Of a stretch of 64,000 nucleotides of DNA, positions 33,793 through 43,172 are shown in pieces (position 1 is the stretch's first letter; every line of letters begins with the position of its first letter). Made by a program: the position numbers and the translations under genes. Source of the DNA: Clostridia bacterium (GTDB lineage Bacteria; Bacillota; Clostridia; Christensenellales; Borkfalkiaceae); NCBI GenBank assembly GCA_900770185.1, contig CAAGJM010000006.1, positions 131,223 through 195,222 of the forward strand, written 5' to 3'. The notes under the pieces are model-generated. The model did not search any database. It was not told where the DNA came from and saw only the letters and a program-made list of their open reading frames with translations.

Positions 33793-35652
33793 TCAGTTGT
33801 TTGTTATATGATAGGTAGGCACAAGTTCCGTAACCAACGCTTTCATTTTATCGGGCGCAGTTTCGTCGTAAGCGGCTTTCGCAAGTTTTTCAACGCTTTC
33901 CCAAAGCCCTTGCTCGTCCATTTTGATGGGCTTACCGATATTTATCAGGTTGTTGGGGGTTGCCTGCATACCCTCTTCTGCCATAAGTCTTTCTTCGTAA
34001 AGTTTCTCGCCCGGGCGAAGACCCGTAATTTTAATTTCTATATCTTTTCCCGGCTCTAACCCCGAAAGCCTTATAAGGTTTACCGCCATATCGTAAATTC
34101 TGACGGGCTCGCCCATATTCAGCACGTAAATTTCGCCGCCCTTAGCGTATGCGCCCGCCTGTAAAACGAGGGATACTGCCTCCGGGATAGTCATAAAGTA
34201 CCTTATAATATCTTTATGGGTTACGGTGACGGGGCCGCCTTCTTTAATCTGCTCTTTAAATAGAGGAATAACCGAACCGTTCGAGCCCAAAACGTTACCG
34301 AAACGAACCGCCACGAATTCCGTTTTGGAGTGTTTACCCATGGTTTGAATCATCATTTCGCAAATACGCTTTGTCGCGCCCATCAAACTCGTGGGATTAA
34401 CGGCTTTATCGGTAGAGATTTGCACGAACCTTTTAACACCGTACTTATCCGCCGACTTTATTAAATTATAAGTGCCCTGAACGTTGTTTTTAATCGCTTC
34501 ACACGGGCTTACTTCCATAAGCGGAACGTGCTTGTGCGCCGCCGCGTGGAATACTATATCGGGACGGTATTTATCGAATAAATCGTCCACTTTATGCGCC
34601 TCGCGAATGTTTGCAATGAGCGCAAGCAAGTTGAGTTCGGGGTATTTACGGACAAGTTCCATCTGAATTTCGTATTCGTTATTTTCATAGCAGTCTACGA
34701 TAATCAGTAGCTTTGGGTTATGCGAGGCTATCTGGCGGCAAAGTTCGCTGCCTATCGAGCCGCCTCCGCCCGTGACCATAACCACGCGGTCTTTAATATA
34801 CCCCATAACCTCATCGTTATTGACAACGACTTGCTCTCTCCCCAAAAGGTCTTTCACGTCAACGTCGCGCATGTCCTGAAGCATCGCTTTGCCGGTGATA
34901 AACTGATACATGCCGGGGATAATTTTAACGTTGCACTTCGTTTCGCTGCAAATTTTAATTATTTCGCTCACGCGCTTTTTGCCGGCCGACGGTATCGCGA
35001 TAATAATCATGCCGACGTCAAACTTTTTAGCGTTTTCGACAATAGCGTCGGTACCGCCGACGATCATAACGCCGCAAATAGAGCTGCCTATTTTATTCGG
35101 GTCGTCGTCGATAATGCAAACCGGAGCTAAATTAACCTTGTCGGAAGTTTGCATTTCGCGGATAACCGTCGTGCCCGCGTCGCCGCCGCCTATAACCATG
35201 ACGCGCGTCCTCTTCGGGTCTTCGATATAAATAAGCCGCCTGTCTTTAAAGTGCGACCATATTCTGTAACCGAAGCGTGAACCGCTCGTAAACAGACATA
35301 CGAATATCGCGTTCGTAACCGCCCAACGGAACGAAAATCCTTCCTTAAAGATACCTTTTACCGCAAGGTTCATTAAAAGCACGAATAACGATGTTATGAG
35401 GATATGTATAAATTCGTCAAGCCCCTCGTATTTAAGAATGCCAGTGTACAACCTGAAAATTGCGAAAAGCATAATATATACCACCGTATTTATCAGGGTT
35501 ATGCTCAAATAAATCGCGGTATCTTTTTTCAATTCTTCAAGTTGAAGACTGACTATAAGGTGCGAAATAATAAACGCCGCCGCAATGGATAAAATATCCG
35601 CCGCAACGAGCGCGCTTATCTTTATTCTTTTGTTTACGTTGAACTCTCGCAT
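33793..35652 (-). CDS. Membrane nucleoside-diphosphate-sugar 4,6-dehydratase (WbpM/PglF/CapD-like)
   Basis: 619 residues. Four N-terminal transmembrane helices (about 8-125), a CoA-binding-like Rossmann domain (VMVIGGGDAGTTVIREM, about 140-260), then an SDR catalytic domain (TGGGGSIGSELCRQI; FHAAAHKHVPLMEVSP; STDKAVNPTSLMGATK). MxxxK replaces YxxxK as in WbpM and PglF. These act on UDP-GlcNAc at the inner membrane face to start di-amino or deoxy sugar synthesis. ATG at 35652 follows GGAGAATT. Probably one unit with the dehydratase gene 60 bp downstream. Confidence 0.88.
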   Translation of the reverse strand: MREFNVNKRIKISALVAADILSIAAAFIISHLIVSLQLEELKKDTAIYLSITLINTVVYIMLFAIFRLYTGILKYEGLDEFIHILITSLFVLLMNLAVKGIFKEGFSFRWAVTNAIFVCLFTSGSRFGYRIWSHFKDRRLIYIEDPKRTRVMVIGGGDAGTTVIREMQTSDKVNLAPVCIIDDDPNKIGSSICGVMIVGGTDAIVENAKKFDVGMIIIAIPSAGKKRVSEIIKICSETKCNVKIIPGMYQFITGKAMLQDMRDVDVKDLLGREQVVVNNDEVMGYIKDRVVMVTGGGGSIGSELCRQIASHNPKLLIIVDCYENNEYEIQMELVRKYPELNLLALIANIREAHKVDDLFDKYRPDIVFHAAAHKHVPLMEVSPCEAIKNNVQGTYNLIKSADKYGVKRFVQISTDKAVNPTSLMGATKRICEMMIQTMGKHSKTEFVAVRFGNVLGSNGSVIPLFKEQIKEGGPVTVTHKDIIRYFMTIPEAVSLVLQAGAYAKGGEIYVLNMGEPVRIYDMAVNLIRLSGLEPGKDIEIKITGLRPGEKLYEERLMAEEGMQATPNNLINIGKPIKMDEQGLWESVEKLAKAAYDETAPDKMKALVTELVPTYHITNN

Positions 35653-35865
35653 AATTCTCCGGCGCGGCACGAATTATTGTCCGGGTAAATCGGCTTAACC
35701 TCCGCGCAAAACATACTTCATCTTCCTAAATATGATTTTTATCCTTAATATTTTAGCATACACGCGCGCGTAAGTCAACGGTTTAACGCTTAAGTGTAAG
35801 TTTACCGTCGCCGCACGTGAAAAAGTCAATAAAAGGATTGCAAAAAATAGCCCCGACATTGAAAA

Positions 35866-35886
35866 CGGAGCGGTTAAACCGCTCCG
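35866..35886. terminator. Hairpin terminator after the small cysteine-rich gene
   Basis: CGGAGCGG / CCGCTCCG stem with TTAAA loop, flanked by A/T runs; it starts six bases beyond the stop of the small gene at 35892-36128. Confidence 0.75.
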
Positions 35887-35891
35887 CTTTT

Positions 35892-36128
35892 TTAAATTAA
35901 AATTACTATAAGTACGGCAAGCAAACAGCAACCGTCGCACTTTTTCGGTTCGCAGGGCTTTTTGCAAGGACCCTTCGGCGGCATCGGCCTGCGGCAACCG
36001 CAAGGCGGCATTCTATCGCAAGGCTCTGCGCGACGAACGGGACGTTCGGCATAACAAAAATCAGGTTCCATACTATCGCAACGCACAAAAGGCGGCGTCA
36101 CGTAATCATCGTAGCGCAAATTATACAT
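35892..36128 (-). CDS. Small Cys/Pro-rich protein with C-terminal membrane helix
   Basis: A 78-residue protein starting MYNLRYDDYVTPPFVRCDSM. The middle is dense in Cys, Pro, Arg and Lys (CGCRRPMPPKGPC, CKKPC, CDGCC) and it ends in a short hydrophobic segment (LLAVLIVILI) with no residues beyond. AAGGAG precedes the ATG at 36128; the longer frame to 36179 lacks one. About ten cysteines suggest metal binding or disulfides. No family recognised; short C-tail-anchored proteins of this look occur in spore-forming and other Firmicutes. Confidence 0.65.
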   Translation of the reverse strand: MYNLRYDDYVTPPFVRCDSMEPDFCYAERPVRRAEPCDRMPPCGCRRPMPPKGPCKKPCEPKKCDGCCLLAVLIVILI

Positions 36129-36299
36129 AATTTCTCCTTTAAGCAAGGTGAGACCTTGCCTTTTTGCTTTGATTATCAAAGCGCTGTGTTACGGCGCGGC
36201 TTAAACCGCGCCTGTATTATTTTATGTTTCCGCTACGATTTTGGTTACCGATTAGCGCGCCGGTAACGCAGCGACGACCCGGCAAGCACCGCTTGCCGC

Positions 36300-36338
36300 A
36301 AAAAAATTTGCCCCGCGGAATTGTTTCGCGGGGCAAAC
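36300..36338 (-). terminator. Intrinsic terminator of the GT8/PlsC operon
   Basis: Minus-strand TTTGCCCCGCG / CGCGGGGCAAA stem followed by T7, 20 bp after the GT8-PlsC fusion gene. Two further GC hairpins lie in 36190-36300. Confidence 0.88.
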
Positions 36339-36358
36339 GTAACATATATATTTAATTT

Positions 36359-38131
36359 TTACTCTTCGGCATATCTTAATTTTACGCCGTAAAAATTTTC
36401 GTAAACGTCTTTCCAGACGTCTGCGTTTTTCCGCATCATAATATCGACGTTTTCGCCCGTCGATAAATTTTTATCGGGGTAAATGGGCTTACATATATGA
36501 ATGGTATATTCCTGAACGTAAAACCCGTCTTCGCCCAAAACGTCGCTATCCTGCATGGTTATAAAGCAAGGGATAATCGGTGCGCCGTTTGCCGCCGCCA
36601 GCGAGAACGCGCCGCGTTTTAAGGGCTTGGGCTTACGGTAATTCCACCACATACTCTGTTCGGCGTAAACGAGCACGAAGCCGTCGTCGTTTAAAATATC
36701 GGTTATCGCTTCGGCAAACTTTTTCATCTGCGTGCGGCTTTTAGAAAGCGGCAGAGTATTGCAGTTGCGCATCAGGTACCCGTAAAATCCGCCGAAACTC
36801 GTATAGTTTCCTTCGCGGACAACGCGATAGAACTTGTGTTTTTTGGTGTCCGCCTGCTCGTAAGCAAGTTGAATGGCAAAACTGTCGAAAGCGTTGAAGT
36901 GGTTGCAGGTTATAATCGCCCCGCCGTCAACCGAGCGGATGTTTTCTATCCCCTCGATGCTTTTGACGATCATTTTTTTATCCTTTATAATGGCGTTTAA
37001 AAACTTGCGCGCCTTTGAAAAAGCGTACTTCGCTTTTATCTTATTTATAAGTTTTTTGCGCGCGTAGTCAATCTCGCCCGAAAGAGGCTTTGTCGGCGGG
37101 TCGTCCTCTACGTCTAAATCGAACTTGCCCGTCCGCTCGTACTCGTCGATTTTTTTTAAGACTTCTATCCTGTCGGCGGCTTGTTTTTTGCGCACAAGAT
37201 TCAAATATCCGTCTTCTTTATCGATTTCGCTTTGGGCAAGCTTCGCTAAATTTTCGCAACAAAGCCTGTCGCGCTCACGCTCGCCGTCGGTGTAATTTTC
37301 GGCAATTTTTAAAATATCGCCGTACACGGGGGTGAGTTTTGCAACGTTCCAGAAATACTCGCCGTACGGACAGTCTTTATAATGCCAAGGTTTAGAAACC
37401 ATTATATAGTGGAATATAGCGACTTCTTCTTCCGTCGTCGGTAAGCCGAAGTAAATTTCACTGTTCCACTTGGGGTCTAAGTAAGTTATGCGGTCTTTAC
37501 ACAACACGTTTAAATAATCTTCGTCCTGCGTGACCTTGAAGTCGTAAAAACTCAAAAGTTCGCTGAATTTTTTAAGCAAGTCGTTATCGCGGAAGGCTTT
37601 CGTGCTGATAAGCAAAACGCCCGCGTTGAAGTAAAAATGCCTGTTTATACCCAAAACTTTTTCGACGTAAGTTCCGTAAACGTCGGTGTCCGCCATAACT
37701 TTTTCGGACACCGCGCCGACGTAATCGTCTTTAAGGTCGGTAAAATAAAGTTCGGATATATCTTTTTTGACGATAGTGTCGCTGTCGATATAAATAACCT
37801 TATCGTACTCTTTGAACATATCGGCGATGAACATTCGAAAATACGTTGTTTTAGAATAATAGTCGCGAAGCGGTAGGCTTTTGCTGAGCGCGGTCAGATA
37901 GTCCGACACGTCGTTGAAAACGGCTTCCGAATTTTCTTCTAAAACGCTCATAACCGCGGCGCGCATCTCGTCGCTTACGCCCGTGTTTAAAATATGGAAT
38001 TTATAATAGCAGTCCTTGTCACCCGAGAGTAAAATCGACTTCATCGACACGACCGTGTATTTAACGAACGCGTCGTCGCACGCGTAGAACACGGGGATAA
38101 CCGCTTTGTAGTTTTTTTGATTTACCGTCAT
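36359..38131 (-). CDS. Fusion of GT8 glycosyltransferase and PlsC-type acyltransferase
   Basis: 590 residues from the ATG at 38131 (the longer frame to 38194 would overlap the upstream gene). N-terminal GT8 domain (about 1-290): YKAVIPVFYACDDAFVKYTVVSM start, DSD metal motif in VIYIDSDTIV, and FYFNAGVLLIS. A charged linker of about 90 residues follows, then a PlsC domain (about 395-590) with the HX4D catalytic motif NHFNAFDSF and YAEQSMWW. GT8 enzymes transfer sugars from UDP- donors with retention; PlsC enzymes acylate glycerophosphate or lipids. Their fusion suggests one enzyme building an acylated glycolipid. Confidence 0.85.
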   Translation of the reverse strand: MTVNQKNYKAVIPVFYACDDAFVKYTVVSMKSILLSGDKDCYYKFHILNTGVSDEMRAAVMSVLEENSEAVFNDVSDYLTALSKSLPLRDYYSKTTYFRMFIADMFKEYDKVIYIDSDTIVKKDISELYFTDLKDDYVGAVSEKVMADTDVYGTYVEKVLGINRHFYFNAGVLLISTKAFRDNDLLKKFSELLSFYDFKVTQDEDYLNVLCKDRITYLDPKWNSEIYFGLPTTEEEVAIFHYIMVSKPWHYKDCPYGEYFWNVAKLTPVYGDILKIAENYTDGERERDRLCCENLAKLAQSEIDKEDGYLNLVRKKQAADRIEVLKKIDEYERTGKFDLDVEDDPPTKPLSGEIDYARKKLINKIKAKYAFSKARKFLNAIIKDKKMIVKSIEGIENIRSVDGGAIITCNHFNAFDSFAIQLAYEQADTKKHKFYRVVREGNYTSFGGFYGYLMRNCNTLPLSKSRTQMKKFAEAITDILNDDGFVLVYAEQSMWWNYRKPKPLKRGAFSLAAANGAPIIPCFITMQDSDVLGEDGFYVQEYTIHICKPIYPDKNLSTGENVDIMMRKNADVWKDVYENFYGVKLRYAEE

Positions 38132-38132
38132 A

Positions 38133-38966
38133 CTAATTATTTTTTCCTTCAAATTCGTTTTTATAACGAAAGTATTCTTCATAGATATCGTCAAGCATCG
38201 GATATCCGAATTTTTTGCGCACCTTTTCGACCTGCCACTGCTTTATGTTTTCGGTATGCGGATAAGGTAGCCAAAAGAGCCTCTTTGAAAAGTGCCTGAC
38301 CACCGTTTTTTTAGTCAAAAACTTTTGGTCGTTGAATTTTTGCGGCAGCATTTTCTTTTTTGTCGTCGAACGCATTATCGCGCTCTGGTCGGCAAACATC
38401 AGTTTTTTCGTCTTAATAAGTTCGCGCGCTTTTTTAAGCAAGCCCGTCCGCTTCACTTCCGCCATATTAAAAAGTATAACGCCCGCGTTTATGTAGTTGG
38501 GTTGAATTAAAAACTTGCCGTAATGGTCGCGCGCGGCGGCGTATTCGTATCCCGAAACGTCGGTATCGTATAAAAGCGTTATATCTTTCATAAACATAAG
38601 GTCTACGTCAAGATACAAAAGTTTGTCGGGGATGCCTTCTATCTCGTCGGCAAAAAGCCTTATAAGAGTGTAGGGGGAACAATACGCGCCCTCGTTAGGG
38701 GAATAACCGAACTCTTTTTCATACGTGTCGGTAACGTCTATAAGCGTAACGCGGCTGCTGCTGTTATAGTCTTTTAAAACCTTTTCCAAAAACGCGGCCT
38801 GGCGGTCGGATATCGGGGTATAGTCGGGTTTTATGCGGGTAACGTCCATCGTAAAAAGATAAACGTTAAACTCGCGGTTTATAGTTTCCCGCTTTAAAAT
38901 CGACAAAATCGAAGTTAGCACGCCGTCGAAAACTTTTGAATTGCCCGTGTATAATATGTTTATCAA
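38133..38966 (-). CDS. GT8-family glycosyltransferase
   Basis: A 277-residue glycosyltransferase: NILYTGNSKVFDGVLTSILSI start, DVD metal motif in LLYLDVDLMF, and YINAGVILFNMAEVKRTG. It shares the fold with the GT8 part of the next gene but lacks an acyltransferase domain. It overlaps the upstream PlsC gene by four bases and abuts the fusion gene. Confidence 0.88.
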   Translation of the reverse strand: MINILYTGNSKVFDGVLTSILSILKRETINREFNVYLFTMDVTRIKPDYTPISDRQAAFLEKVLKDYNSSSRVTLIDVTDTYEKEFGYSPNEGAYCSPYTLIRLFADEIEGIPDKLLYLDVDLMFMKDITLLYDTDVSGYEYAAARDHYGKFLIQPNYINAGVILFNMAEVKRTGLLKKARELIKTKKLMFADQSAIMRSTTKKKMLPQKFNDQKFLTKKTVVRHFSKRLFWLPYPHTENIKQWQVEKVRKKFGYPMLDDIYEEYFRYKNEFEGKNN

Positions 38967-39805
38967 ACGCTGCCTCCTTTAAGGTCTTTATCGGTTGCGG
39001 CGTGGGCGTGTCGCTCGTCCGCGGCGGGGTTTTTTAAGTAGACTATCATATCGTAGTCGCTAAGTTTACTGCGCTCGCACATCGCGTTATACGCCTCGTC
39101 GCGAAGTTTTGCGCGCGCGTCTTTTGCGGCAAGGGTTTTGTCGGGATAAAACGGCCCGTCAACGTAAGTAACGATTTTCGGAGTGAATTTATCCCCGCGT
39201 TTACCGCGCTTTTTATACACGTCCGTAAACGTAAAGACAGGCGCGCCGTATTTAACGGGATAGTGAAACGACCTGTCAATAAACGGGCGGATACCCGTAT
39301 AGTACGGCCAGATATGCGCTTCGGGATAAATGCAAATCGCTCTTTCTTGTTTAACCCGCTTGTCAATAGCTTCCAGAAAATTTTTGTTCGCTTTAAGGTC
39401 GCTAGGGAGCGGCAACGCGCCGATATATCTGTTTATAACGCCTAAAACTGGCATAGAAACGTTTGCGGGGTGCACGATTACGTGAACCGCCTTAGGGAAA
39501 GCGACCATGCTCGGTATGAACGGGTCTGCCGCCGCGCTCGTATGGTTGCCGTACATAAAGTACGCGCCCTTGAATTTTTTTATTTTTTGCCGCCCGACGA
39601 TTTTATGCTTGAATTTTATTTTCAAAAACAACCGCGAAAGCGGGGTCGCGATTACGCGATACAAAAAAAACGAAAGAGCTTTTTCAAAAACGTTGTCGCG
39701 CAAGTACCTGTACTTAGCGTTTATTTTTATCGGCGTTATCTTCGCGGACGAAAACTCGTCGCCGAGTTCGTCGTTATAATAAATTATTTTGCGCTCTCTT
39801 TTCAT
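38963..39805 (-). CDS. PlsC-like acyltransferase (1-acyl-sn-glycerol-3-phosphate acyltransferase family)
   Basis: A 280-residue protein. The catalytic block reads YGNHTSAAADPF, that is five residues between His and Asp rather than the four of classical HX4D; the EGxR-type block is YPEAHIWP. A hydrophobic stretch before it (FFLYRVIATPLSRLFLKIKF) may anchor it to the membrane. First gene of the PlsC, GT8, GT8-PlsC operon, with GGAG before the ATG. Likely acylates a lipid or glycolipid precursor. Confidence 0.82.
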   Translation of the reverse strand: MKRERKIIYYNDELGDEFSSAKITPIKINAKYRYLRDNVFEKALSFFLYRVIATPLSRLFLKIKFKHKIVGRQKIKKFKGAYFMYGNHTSAAADPFIPSMVAFPKAVHVIVHPANVSMPVLGVINRYIGALPLPSDLKANKNFLEAIDKRVKQERAICIYPEAHIWPYYTGIRPFIDRSFHYPVKYGAPVFTFTDVYKKRGKRGDKFTPKIVTYVDGPFYPDKTLAAKDARAKLRDEAYNAMCERSKLSDYDMIVYLKNPAADERHAHAATDKDLKGGSV

Positions 39806-40275
39806 AAGCTCCGTTTTTTATAATCTACGCTTTTTACGGGCGGTTTTTAACGGCGTAAAAAAGCCGGATAAACAACTTTTGCTCGCGCCGCTTTTTATTT
39901 AAGTTTATTGTACACCGCAAGCGTTAAAAAGAAAACGGTTTTAACTCTACACTTATTTTTTAGTGCTCTATTTTAAATTTACCTGCACTCTACTATAAAT
40001 CTCTTGTCGGTAGAGTTTTAAAAATTACGCGCTTTATGCGGAATTTTCGGCACGCAAAAAGCGCGGACAAGTCCCGCGCTTAGTTTTTGGAATTTAAAAT
40101 AGAATTAAAAATTTATTTTCGGTTTATAAAGTTTTTTGCGTTTTGAAGAGTTTTTAAGCGATTTTTAAAGCAGTTTTGAAGCCGCATCGGGCGGTCGCCG
40201 AACGGCTTTGAACGGTTTCCCAGACGCTTAGCGCGGCTTTTTAGGCGGTTTTAAAACGGCTTTTTAATTAACGCT
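39806..40275. other. Gene-free stretch with one terminator-like hairpin
   Basis: 470 bp without a credible ORF. It holds a GC hairpin AAGCGCGG / CCGCGCTT (40059-40081) with a T-run on the minus strand, and an AT-rich, low-complexity tract (40085-40260) of repeated GTTTT/GGCTTTTT words. No promoter stood out except the expected region before the PlsC gene. Confidence 0.6.
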
Positions 40276-41208
40276 TTATTTAAGCGTAAGCGTTTCGCCG
40301 CTTTTAACGGTGTATATTTTTTCGGGGTCTTTAACGTAGTCTCTGAACGACACGTTTATAAGCGTCGGGTTATATACAAAACTTTCGTCGGCGGAATTCG
40401 TAACGGTCAGCGCGCTCGCTTCGTCGTTATTCATAATAAGGCGGTCAATATAAAGGTTTTTAACGCGCACGGGCAAAATTCCCATACCCTGCCCGTTCAC
40501 TATCCTGTAATTTTCAAGGCGGATATTTTCGCTGTTACGGATAAATACGTTCGATAAACTTCTATCTTCATGCGAAATAACGAACCTGTCGCCTACGGAT
40601 AAAATATCTTTATCGTATCCTTTAAATTTAACCAAGTCTCCCGATTTTTCGGGGGTTAAGTGTATGCGCTTAAACGGTCTTGTCGTGGGCGGTTGGGTTT
40701 TACCTATCGACGCCAAAAACAAGCCTTTGCCGCGTTTTATTGTTCCGTCAAACGCCTGCACGAAGACGAAGTCAACCGTACTAAGGCTATCGTTTTCCCA
40801 GTCCTTTCCGTAAAAAACGATATTGCCGTCCACGATTTTAAAGGGGCATTTTTCGTTGAATTTTGCGGTAAAGTAATCTTTTCCGACGTCCACGACTTCC
40901 CCTTCCGAAAAAGGCGGGCGTTCGTATTCGACTTTCACGTTTTTTATGGTTATGTTTTTACAGTTGTCGATTATAAACGGCTGAATTTTACCGTGCAAAA
41001 ACAAAGTCGCCCCGTTAAAATCGAGCGTTATGTTCTGAACGTTTTCTAAGTAAAACGCAACCTTATATCCGTCGCCCGCGCCGTAAGCGTCTTTTTGGGG
41101 AAGACCGTAGCGGCTAAGCTCGCCCCCGTAAACGTTTATAAGCTTACTGTCCGCTAAATAGTAGTTATTGCTTTGCAACTTTTCGCCGATAATTATTTTT
41201 TTATTCAT
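40276..41208 (-). CDS. Right-handed beta-helix protein (glycosidase-like)
   Basis: A 310-residue protein from the ATG at 41208. Strand repeats typical of a right-handed beta-helix (NITLDFNGATLFLHGKIQPF, NCKNITIKNVKVEYERPPF, NSENIRLENYRIVNG, VKNLYIDRLIMNN). This resembles GH28/GH110-like helices but is shorter than full enzymes (about 500-600) and has no signal peptide. The start lies six bases after a TATAAT -10, so the mRNA may be leaderless. Confidence 0.65.
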   Translation of the reverse strand: MNKKIIIGEKLQSNNYYLADSKLINVYGGELSRYGLPQKDAYGAGDGYKVAFYLENVQNITLDFNGATLFLHGKIQPFIIDNCKNITIKNVKVEYERPPFSEGEVVDVGKDYFTAKFNEKCPFKIVDGNIVFYGKDWENDSLSTVDFVFVQAFDGTIKRGKGLFLASIGKTQPPTTRPFKRIHLTPEKSGDLVKFKGYDKDILSVGDRFVISHEDRSLSNVFIRNSENIRLENYRIVNGQGMGILPVRVKNLYIDRLIMNNDEASALTVTNSADESFVYNPTLINVSFRDYVKDPEKIYTVKSGETLTLK

Positions 41209-41214
41209 AACTTG

Positions 41215-41242
41215 ATTATACATTAAACTACCCCAAGCGCAA
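41215..41242 (-). promoter_or_regulatory. Promoter of the beta-helix gene, probably leaderless
   Basis: Minus-strand TTGCGC (41237-41242), 16 bp, perfect TATAAT (41215-41220), then six bases to the ATG. No ribosome site. Confidence 0.6.
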
Positions 41243-41368
41243 AAAAGTTGACGAGATTATAAATTTTATAGTCAAAAGCTTAAAAATAATTGTCTTTTTA
41301 TTTACTGTTTAAGTAAGTGACGAAAATTCCGTTTCTGTACCTTACGGGCGGCGTATCTTTATATCGCT

Positions 41369-42502
41369 ATGAGCAAACCGTATTTAAAGACGGGCGACAG
41401 CCGACTTTTATCTGCGTACAACAAGGTTTTTGACGATATTATAAAGCGCAAAATGTATATAACGGGCGGCATAGGTTCGTCCGCAAAAGGGGAAGCATTC
41501 ACCGTTCCGTACGACTTGCCTAACTTAGAAGCACACTCGGAAAGTTGCGCCGCTTTGGGGCTTCAACTGTTCGCTCTCTCGATGCAACAAACCGCGCTTG
41601 ACCCGAAATTTGCGGGCGTAATCGAGCGGGTTATGTACAACAATATGTTGTCGAGCACGTCGCTTGACGGAAAGGCGTTTTTCTATGAAAACCCGCTTGA
41701 AATTCACCTTGCCGACGTTAATAAAGAGCGCGCTTTGCGCGAATCCGCCCGCACACACTTGCCGATAACGCATAGGCTCGAAGTGTTCGATTGCAGTTGC
41801 TGTCCGCCGAACATAAACAGGGTTTTTGCCCGCATGGGGGACTTCTTTTTCAGCGAATACGGGGACGCGCTCGTCGTCAATCAGTACGCAGATTTAACCC
41901 TTAAAAGCGAAAAAGCCGATATAAAATTATCGACCGATTATCCCGCAAGCGGTATTGTTAAATTCACAGTTAAAAACTTTAAGTACGATAAACTTTTGCT
42001 CCGCAAGCCCGAATGGTGCGAATATTATGAGGTTACGGGCGCGGAATATAAAGAAAAGGACGGGTATATTTACGTCGCCGTCGCTAATGCGGCAAGCGGC
42101 GCAAACGGTGGCAATAGCACGGACTGCACAGTTAAAGAGTTTACGGTCGACTTTAAAATTACGGCGCGTTTTATAGAAGCAAGCCCCCGCGTCCGCGCAA
42201 ATAACGGCAGGGTTGCGCTTACCTACGGACCTGTCGTCTACTCGCTTGAACGCATAGATAACCCCTACGAACTGAACGCTTTATCGGTCGATATAAACGC
42301 AGAAATTAAAAAACGCAACACAAACGACTTCGGCGGCGTTTTGCCCGAACTTATTGTAAACGGCTTCGTCGATTGCGACTTCGATTCTTTGTATAGGGTC
42401 GCAAAATGCGAAACGGCCCCCGTAGCTTTGCGCTTCCGCCCCTACTATTCTTTTGCAAACCGCGAAGAAACCGATATGCTTATTTGGGTAAGACGAAAAT
42501 AA
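41369..42502 (+). pseudogene. GH127 family beta-L-arabinofuranosidase-like gene, 5' part missing
   Basis: 377 residues matching only the C-terminal two thirds of GH127 (usually about 600-700). Present: YITGGIGSSAKGEAF, LPNLEAHSESCAALG (catalytic acid Glu region), FYENPLEIH, and the zinc/nucleophile motif CSCCPPN, then the beta-sandwich part. The N-terminal barrel half is absent, and upstream sequence (41224-41368) does not encode it. No ribosome site fits the ATG. A truncated remnant is the best reading; an active short form is unlikely. Confidence 0.75.
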
Positions 42503-42588
42503 TTCCGTTCGGGAAGCGTAAAAAGTAAAATTAAAAACGCAGTGCTCGCGAAAAACACACCGCAACCGTATTTAGGGCGTTCACACTT

Positions 42589-42620
42589 AAAAACTCGGGG
42601 ATAGTTTCCTCAAGTTTTTA
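42589..42620 (-). terminator. Terminator of the 13-gene biosynthetic operon
   Basis: Minus-strand AAAAACTTGAGG / CCCCGAGTTTTT stem with a 7-base loop and T-run, just after the last operon gene. Confidence 0.75.
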
Positions 42621-42623
42621 TAC

Positions 42624-43172
42624 TTAACTTTTTTTTGTTTCTATTGCGAACAAATGCAAAAACATATTGTCGGGAAGGGTTATCGTTTCGACTACGTCTT
42701 TACCGCATATAAAACTTTCGCACTTATATGCGTAAAACGGCAAACCGTCGCGCCTTTTCGTTGCGAGAACGCGGGCGCACGACACGCCTTTAAAAAGCGT
42801 TTCCGACGGCGCGGCGCAAAGCCCTTTTTGGTCGCACCCGAGAAGAGTTATTTTGACTTTTTCGGTTTTGCCGCCGTAAAACCGTACCGTCGCATGCTCC
42901 ATAACCGCTTCCGCAGAAGAAAACCCGTAAAAAACAATTCCGTTTATTTTATCCCCGACAAAAACGCTTTGCCCGCCGCATATAACGTTATCCGCGCCCG
43001 AGTGTGAACCATATACGCTTTTGAATTCTTCAGAAGCGTCTTTCATAAAGTCGACTTTATCGCAAACTATCCATTCTTTTTCAGCCGCCGTTTCATAAGA
43101 CGGGGGTTCGTTAAACACAAGCGTATCGTTAAAATATCGCGTCAAGTCTATTAAACGCATTTTACTGCCCAT
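42624..43172 (-). CDS. Hypothetical protein, last gene of the carrier-protein operon
   Basis: 182 residues (178 if Met5 at 43160 is used). Not assigned to a family. Mixed alpha/beta, with MRLIDLTRYFNDTLVFNEPPSYETAAEKEW near the start, conserved-looking cysteines (VICGGQSVFVG, LLGCDQKGLCAAP, YKCESFICGKDV) and no membrane segment or signal peptide. It overlaps the BtrH-like gene by 22 bases, so it is certainly read in the same transcript. Confidence 0.6.
   Translation of the reverse strand: MGSKMRLIDLTRYFNDTLVFNEPPSYETAAEKEWIVCDKVDFMKDASEEFKSVYGSHSGADNVICGGQSVFVGDKINGIVFYGFSSAEAVMEHATVRFYGGKTEKVKITLLGCDQKGLCAAPSETLFKGVSCARVLATKRRDGLPFYAYKCESFICGKDVVETITLPDNMFLHLFAIETKKS

Noticed and set aside
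35695..36003. 102-codon minus-strand ORF overlapping the small Cys-rich gene
   Set aside because: Different frame of the Cys-rich gene, runs through its terminator and has no ribosome site.
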